Below are positions 60,971 to 64,000 of a stretch of DNA of 64,000 nucleotides, piece after piece. Source of the stretch: Nostoc sp. NIES-3756 (GTDB taxonomy: Bacteria > Cyanobacteriota > Cyanobacteriia > Cyanobacteriales > Nostocaceae); the NCBI RefSeq assembly GCF_001548375.1, contig NZ_AP017295.1, positions 2,700,501 to 2,764,500 of the forward strand, written 5' to 3'. Under the pieces are notes generated by a model. It did not search any database, had not been told where the DNA came from, and was given only the letters and a program-made list of their open reading frames with translations. The stretch's first letter is position 1, and the number at the start of each line of letters is the position of its first letter. The translations under genes and the position numbers were made by a program.

Positions 60971-62812
60971 ATGCCGCTTATGAAAATTTTGTTGGTTGAA
61001 GATGACAGATTAATAAGTACGGCACTGGTTGATTTGCTCTTAGCAAATCATTACACTATTGACTTAGCTAATGATGGGGAAACGGGCTTATGTCTGGCGA
61101 TTTCGGCAGAATATGATTTAATTTTGCTGGATTGGCTCCTTTCCAAATTGGATGGTATGAGTTTATGCCGTCAACTGCGATCGCAAGGCTATGTCAAGCC
61201 AATCTTGCTATTAACTGCAAACAATTGTAATGCAAAGCTTGTCGAAGGATTAGATGCAGGAGCAGATGATTACGTCATAAAACCTTATGACCCGGAAGCA
61301 TTGCTGGCGAAGATTCGGTCTTTATTACGTCGTCATGGGTCAGTAGCATCATCCACATTAATTTGGGGAAATCTTACTTTAGACCAAATCTCCGGTAAAG
61401 TCACTTGTAACGAGCAAATAATTTCACTCACGGCTACAGAATACAAACTCCTAGAATTGTTTTTACAAAATCCCAATCGTATATTCAGCCGCAAGTTAAT
61501 TATAGATAAGCTTTGGGAATTTGATGATGCACCGATTGAAAATGCGGTAACAACTCATATTAAAGATTTACGTAAGAAACTAAAAGCAGGGGGTCTTGCT
61601 GGAGATATCCTAGAAACTGTCTACGGAATGGGTTATCGCTTAAATCCCGCTCCAGACGACTCCAAAAATGTAGCAACATCACAGCCACACAATTGGGAGC
61701 AAAAACCCCGCACAAAAGATTTAACTTCTGTTAATCGAGTATTAGAACGATTTCGTAACTCATTTAGTCAACAAGTCACTGTATTAGAACAAGCAAAAAC
61801 TGCACTGTTGGCTGGGAGTTTACCACCACAGCTACACCAGCAAGCACTGCAAGAAGCTCATAAGTTGGCAGGTTCAATGGGAAGTTTTGGATATCCACAA
61901 GGTTCTACACTGGCACGAAAAGTAGAACACTTGTTACAAAATAATCACACCTTAACAGATGATGAAATTACACAGTTTGACCAACTGGTAACAGCATTAC
62001 AACAGGAGTTGGCAAAGCCACCAACCACAACTGCTCAACCTGCTTCTTTGCAGCAAACTTACCGCGTACTGGTGATTGATGATGATACTCTGCTGACAGA
62101 GCAGTTGTTAACCCAGGCAGATGCTTGGGGAATGCGAATAAAAATTGCTCCTGATTTGGCAACTGCGCGATCGCGCCTAGCTTTAGCCACTCCTGACGCA
62201 GTTTTGCTAGATTTGAGCTTCCCTAGCACTCAAGAAGATGGATTAATGCTGCTACGGGAATTGGGAGAAAATCACCCGAAGTTACCAATTATTGTTTTTA
62301 CTGCACGGGATAGCCTAGCTGATAGATTAGCGGTGTCACGCTTAGGCGCACGGCAATTTTTACATAAACCATCGACAACTAAGCAAATCTTTGAGGCGAT
62401 CGCGCGTGTGCTACCTCAAGCCAAACCATCAGAAGCCAAAGTATTAATTGTAGATGATGACCCGGTAATGTTAGCTGGATTATCGCAATTATTAACCCCT
62501 TGGGGATTAGAGGTCATTACTTTATCTCAACCTCAGCAATTTTGGGAAATATTAGTGAATACATCACCAAATTTAGTGTTGTTAGATTTAGAGATGCCTG
62601 TAGTTAATGGGTTAGAGTTGTGTCAAGTTGTGCGTCAAGATGCTCACTGGGGAGATTTGCCCATCTTGGTGGTAACAGCCCATACTGATGCTCAATCACT
62701 ACAACAAGCTTTTGCGGCAGGAGCTGATGATTTTATTAATAAGCCAGTGCTAGGCCCAGAATTGGTGACACGGGTACTGAGCCGTATTGAAAGAACGCGA
62801 CGGAAGGGATAA
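60971..62812 (+). CDS. Multi-domain response regulator (REC-winged helix-Hpt-REC-REC)
   Basis: 613 aa; ATG 60980 is an alternative start (MKILLVEDDR). Order: REC (LLVEDDRL, phospho-Asp in LILLDWLL, KPYDPEAL) about 1-120; OmpR-type winged helix (about 130-225, TATEYKLLELFLQNP and TTHIKDLRKKLKAGG); an Hpt domain with phospho-His H297 (QEAHKLAGSMGSFG); then two more REC domains (VLVIDDDTLL; VLIVDDDPVML with LLDLEMP). It can accept and pass phosphate and bind DNA. The next gene, 39 bp on, is a sensor, so they form a signalling pair. Confidence 0.88.
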   Translation: MPLMKILLVEDDRLISTALVDLLLANHYTIDLANDGETGLCLAISAEYDLILLDWLLSKLDGMSLCRQLRSQGYVKPILLLTANNCNAKLVEGLDAGADDYVIKPYDPEALLAKIRSLLRRHGSVASSTLIWGNLTLDQISGKVTCNEQIISLTATEYKLLELFLQNPNRIFSRKLIIDKLWEFDDAPIENAVTTHIKDLRKKLKAGGLAGDILETVYGMGYRLNPAPDDSKNVATSQPHNWEQKPRTKDLTSVNRVLERFRNSFSQQVTVLEQAKTALLAGSLPPQLHQQALQEAHKLAGSMGSFGYPQGSTLARKVEHLLQNNHTLTDDEITQFDQLVTALQQELAKPPTTTAQPASLQQTYRVLVIDDDTLLTEQLLTQADAWGMRIKIAPDLATARSRLALATPDAVLLDLSFPSTQEDGLMLLRELGENHPKLPIIVFTARDSLADRLAVSRLGARQFLHKPSTTKQIFEAIARVLPQAKPSEAKVLIVDDDPVMLAGLSQLLTPWGLEVITLSQPQQFWEILVNTSPNLVLLDLEMPVVNGLELCQVVRQDAHWGDLPILVVTAHTDAQSLQQAFAAGADDFINKPVLGPELVTRVLSRIERTRRKG

Positions 62813-62851
62813 AGGGGTAAGGGGTAAGGGGTAAGGGGTAAAGGGGGGAAG

Positions 62852-64000
62852 ATGAAAGTTTATCGGCAATTATTAGCTTATGGTGGTGCTATTGGCTCAA
62901 CTGCGATCGCTTTGGTATTATCGCTTTGGTTAGAAACTCTAATATATAGAACTGTTGGCGCTTTTTTCTATATAGCTATCATTTTCAACACTTGGTATGG
63001 TGGTTTGCGTCCAGGGATAGTGACAATTATTCTTTCGACACTGGCAATTGATTATTTCTTAATTACGCCTCAGTATCAATTTATCCCCTCAGATCCACAG
63101 GATATATTGCGGTTAGGTCTTTTTGGGTTAGTTGGGTTGATAATCAATCAGCTAACTGGCAATTTTTCTAAAAGTAACCAGAAAATTCAACAATTAAACC
63201 AAAAATTGGCCCAAGAAAATGCCGAGCAACTGAGGATGGCTCTATCAGCAGCACAAATGGGAATGTGGGACTGGGATATGGTAAGTGGACAAATCAACTG
63301 GTCGCCAGAACACGAACGGTTATTTGGTTTGGCTTTTGGTAGCTTCGATGGGAGATATGAAACTTTTGATCAGTGTCTGCATCCTGAAGATCGTCCTCTG
63401 CTCAATCAAGCATTACAACAGGCACTGCAAACTCATAGTATTTATCAGTGTGAATATCGGATAGTTTGGGCAGATGGTAGCATTCACTGGATTGAGGCAC
63501 GAGGACAAGCATTCTATAACAAAGCAGGTGAGCCTGTCCGCATGAGTGGAACTGTGATGGCGATTGATGAACGCAAGCAGGCGCAAGACTTACTGCAACA
63601 GCAATTTGAGCAACAACGCCTAGTGATGGAGATGTCCCAGCGTATTAGGCGATCGCTGAATCTACAAGACATTTTACAAACTACTGTTGATGAAGTACGG
63701 CAGTTTTTGGGGTGCGATCGCGTTATTCTGTTCCAGTTTGCACCTGATTGGAGTGGCACTGTAGTTGTGGAATCTGTCGATCCTCATTGGACAGCGATAT
63801 TATCTACCGATATCTACGATCCTTGCTTTGGGGAAACATACATTCAACCTTTTAAACAAGGTCTAGTTACTGCAAAATCTGATATTTATACTGCTGGTAT
63901 CGGCTCTTGCCATATCGAACTGTTGGCTAAATACCAAGTGAGGGCTAATTTAGTTGTGCCAATTCTCTACAGAGATGAATTATGGGGATTACTCATTGCC
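62852..64000 (+). CDS. Sensor protein with membrane domain, PAS and cyanobacteriochrome-like GAF (3' truncated by window)
   Basis: 383 codons, open to the window end. Residues about 10-105 hold DUF4118-type membrane helices (AIALVLSLWLETLIY, AIIFNTWYGGLRPGIVTIIL, LGLFGLVGLIINQLTG). Next a PAS/PAC region (MALSAAQMGMWDWDMVSGQI; YRIVWADGSIHWIEARGQAF), then a GAF domain (from about residue 250). Its DPCF (residues 323-326) and CH (C353, within IGSCHIELLAKYQVRANLVV) are the two cysteine positions of DXCF-type cyanobacteriochromes. A kinase domain is expected beyond the window. The upstream response regulator is the likely partner. Confidence 0.85.
   Translation, partial: MKVYRQLLAYGGAIGSTAIALVLSLWLETLIYRTVGAFFYIAIIFNTWYGGLRPGIVTIILSTLAIDYFLITPQYQFIPSDPQDILRLGLFGLVGLIINQLTGNFSKSNQKIQQLNQKLAQENAEQLRMALSAAQMGMWDWDMVSGQINWSPEHERLFGLAFGSFDGRYETFDQCLHPEDRPLLNQALQQALQTHSIYQCEYRIVWADGSIHWIEARGQAFYNKAGEPVRMSGTVMAIDERKQAQDLLQQQFEQQRLVMEMSQRIRRSLNLQDILQTTVDEVRQFLGCDRVILFQFAPDWSGTVVVESVDPHWTAILSTDIYDPCFGETYIQPFKQGLVTAKSDIYTAGIGSCHIELLAKYQVRANLVVPILYRDELWGLLIA

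Noticed and set aside
1..64000. tRNA, rRNA or riboswitch genes
   Set aside because: No cloverleaf-like segment or conserved RNA motif could be supported by reading the gaps; a covariance-model scan would be decisive.

Overview
The window looks like chromosomal DNA of a filamentous, probably heterocyst-forming cyanobacterium (Nostoc/Anabaena group). Evidence: very frequent GCGATCGC (HIP1) octamers, heptanucleotide tandem repeats of the TGACTAA/TGTTGAC type, a plant-like ferredoxin:thioredoxin reductase catalytic subunit, cyanobacterial PilT, a KaiB-domain protein, a DUF3531 protein, DUF4912, a cyanobacteriochrome-type GAF domain and a giant caspase-WD40 protein. No rRNA or tRNA gene was recognised. 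The first and last genes are cut by the window edges.

Layout. 1-5.7 kb: tail of a penicillin-binding protein 1C, a DUF58 protein, ftrC-DUF309, then an LPS-export block (LptA-like, LptB, LptF/G permease). 5.7-7.4 kb: an AT-rich insert with a glycosyltransferase-like gene, closed by a second, 94% identical copy of the 3' end of the permease gene. 7.6-11 kb: small hypotheticals, a HEAT-repeat protein and a zinc-ribbon protein. 11-14.5 kb (minus strand): CPA2 antiporter with a universal-stress-like tail, a small membrane-anchored protein and an AMIN-domain protein. 15.2-19.6 kb: a NrtA/CmpA-class ABC transporter in the order permease-ATPase-binding protein, then pentapeptide-repeat and DUF3011 secreted proteins. 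19.7-33.5 kb: housekeeping and hypotheticals (Lhr-like helicase, pilT, KaiB-domain protein, PadR regulator, Nudix, DUF3531, TPR protein, ECF-like ATPase, rsmG, an HNH/partner pair), plus a 134-bp MITE with a perfect 8-bp target duplication.

34-45.5 kb: a repeat-rich gap, then a divergent pair consisting of a 131-aa Trypco1-like (CU044_2847-like) protein and a 1611-aa caspase / nSTAND NTPase / transmembrane / 14-WD40 protein. This is the architecture expected of a biological-conflict (suicide or immunity) system. It is followed by mutL, which carries an in-frame heptamer microsatellite, and by a PstS-like/DUF4912 fusion. 45.7-53.6 kb (minus strand): membrane proteins, an ABC-2 exporter, an Omp85 protein, two tandem GT2 glycosyltransferases and a MacB-type ATPase. 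53.8-55.5 kb: an RCK-channel-RCK protein with an unusual pore.

55.5-60.9 kb is an accessory island: a decayed tract (hsdR N-terminal remnant and four TTGAC direct repeats), then a compact Dev/MYXAN-type Cascade operon (cas6-cas8a1-cas7-cas5) with no cas3, cas1 or cas2, and a 3-repeat/2-spacer CRISPR array. 60.97 kb to the end: a multi-domain response regulator and the start of a sensor whose GAF domain carries both DPCF and CH cysteines, that is, a likely dual-cysteine cyanobacteriochrome.

The two most system-like loci are the caspase-nSTAND-WD40/Trypco1 pair and the nuclease-less Cascade with its mini-array. All function calls rest on motif recognition by eye, and no database search was run.
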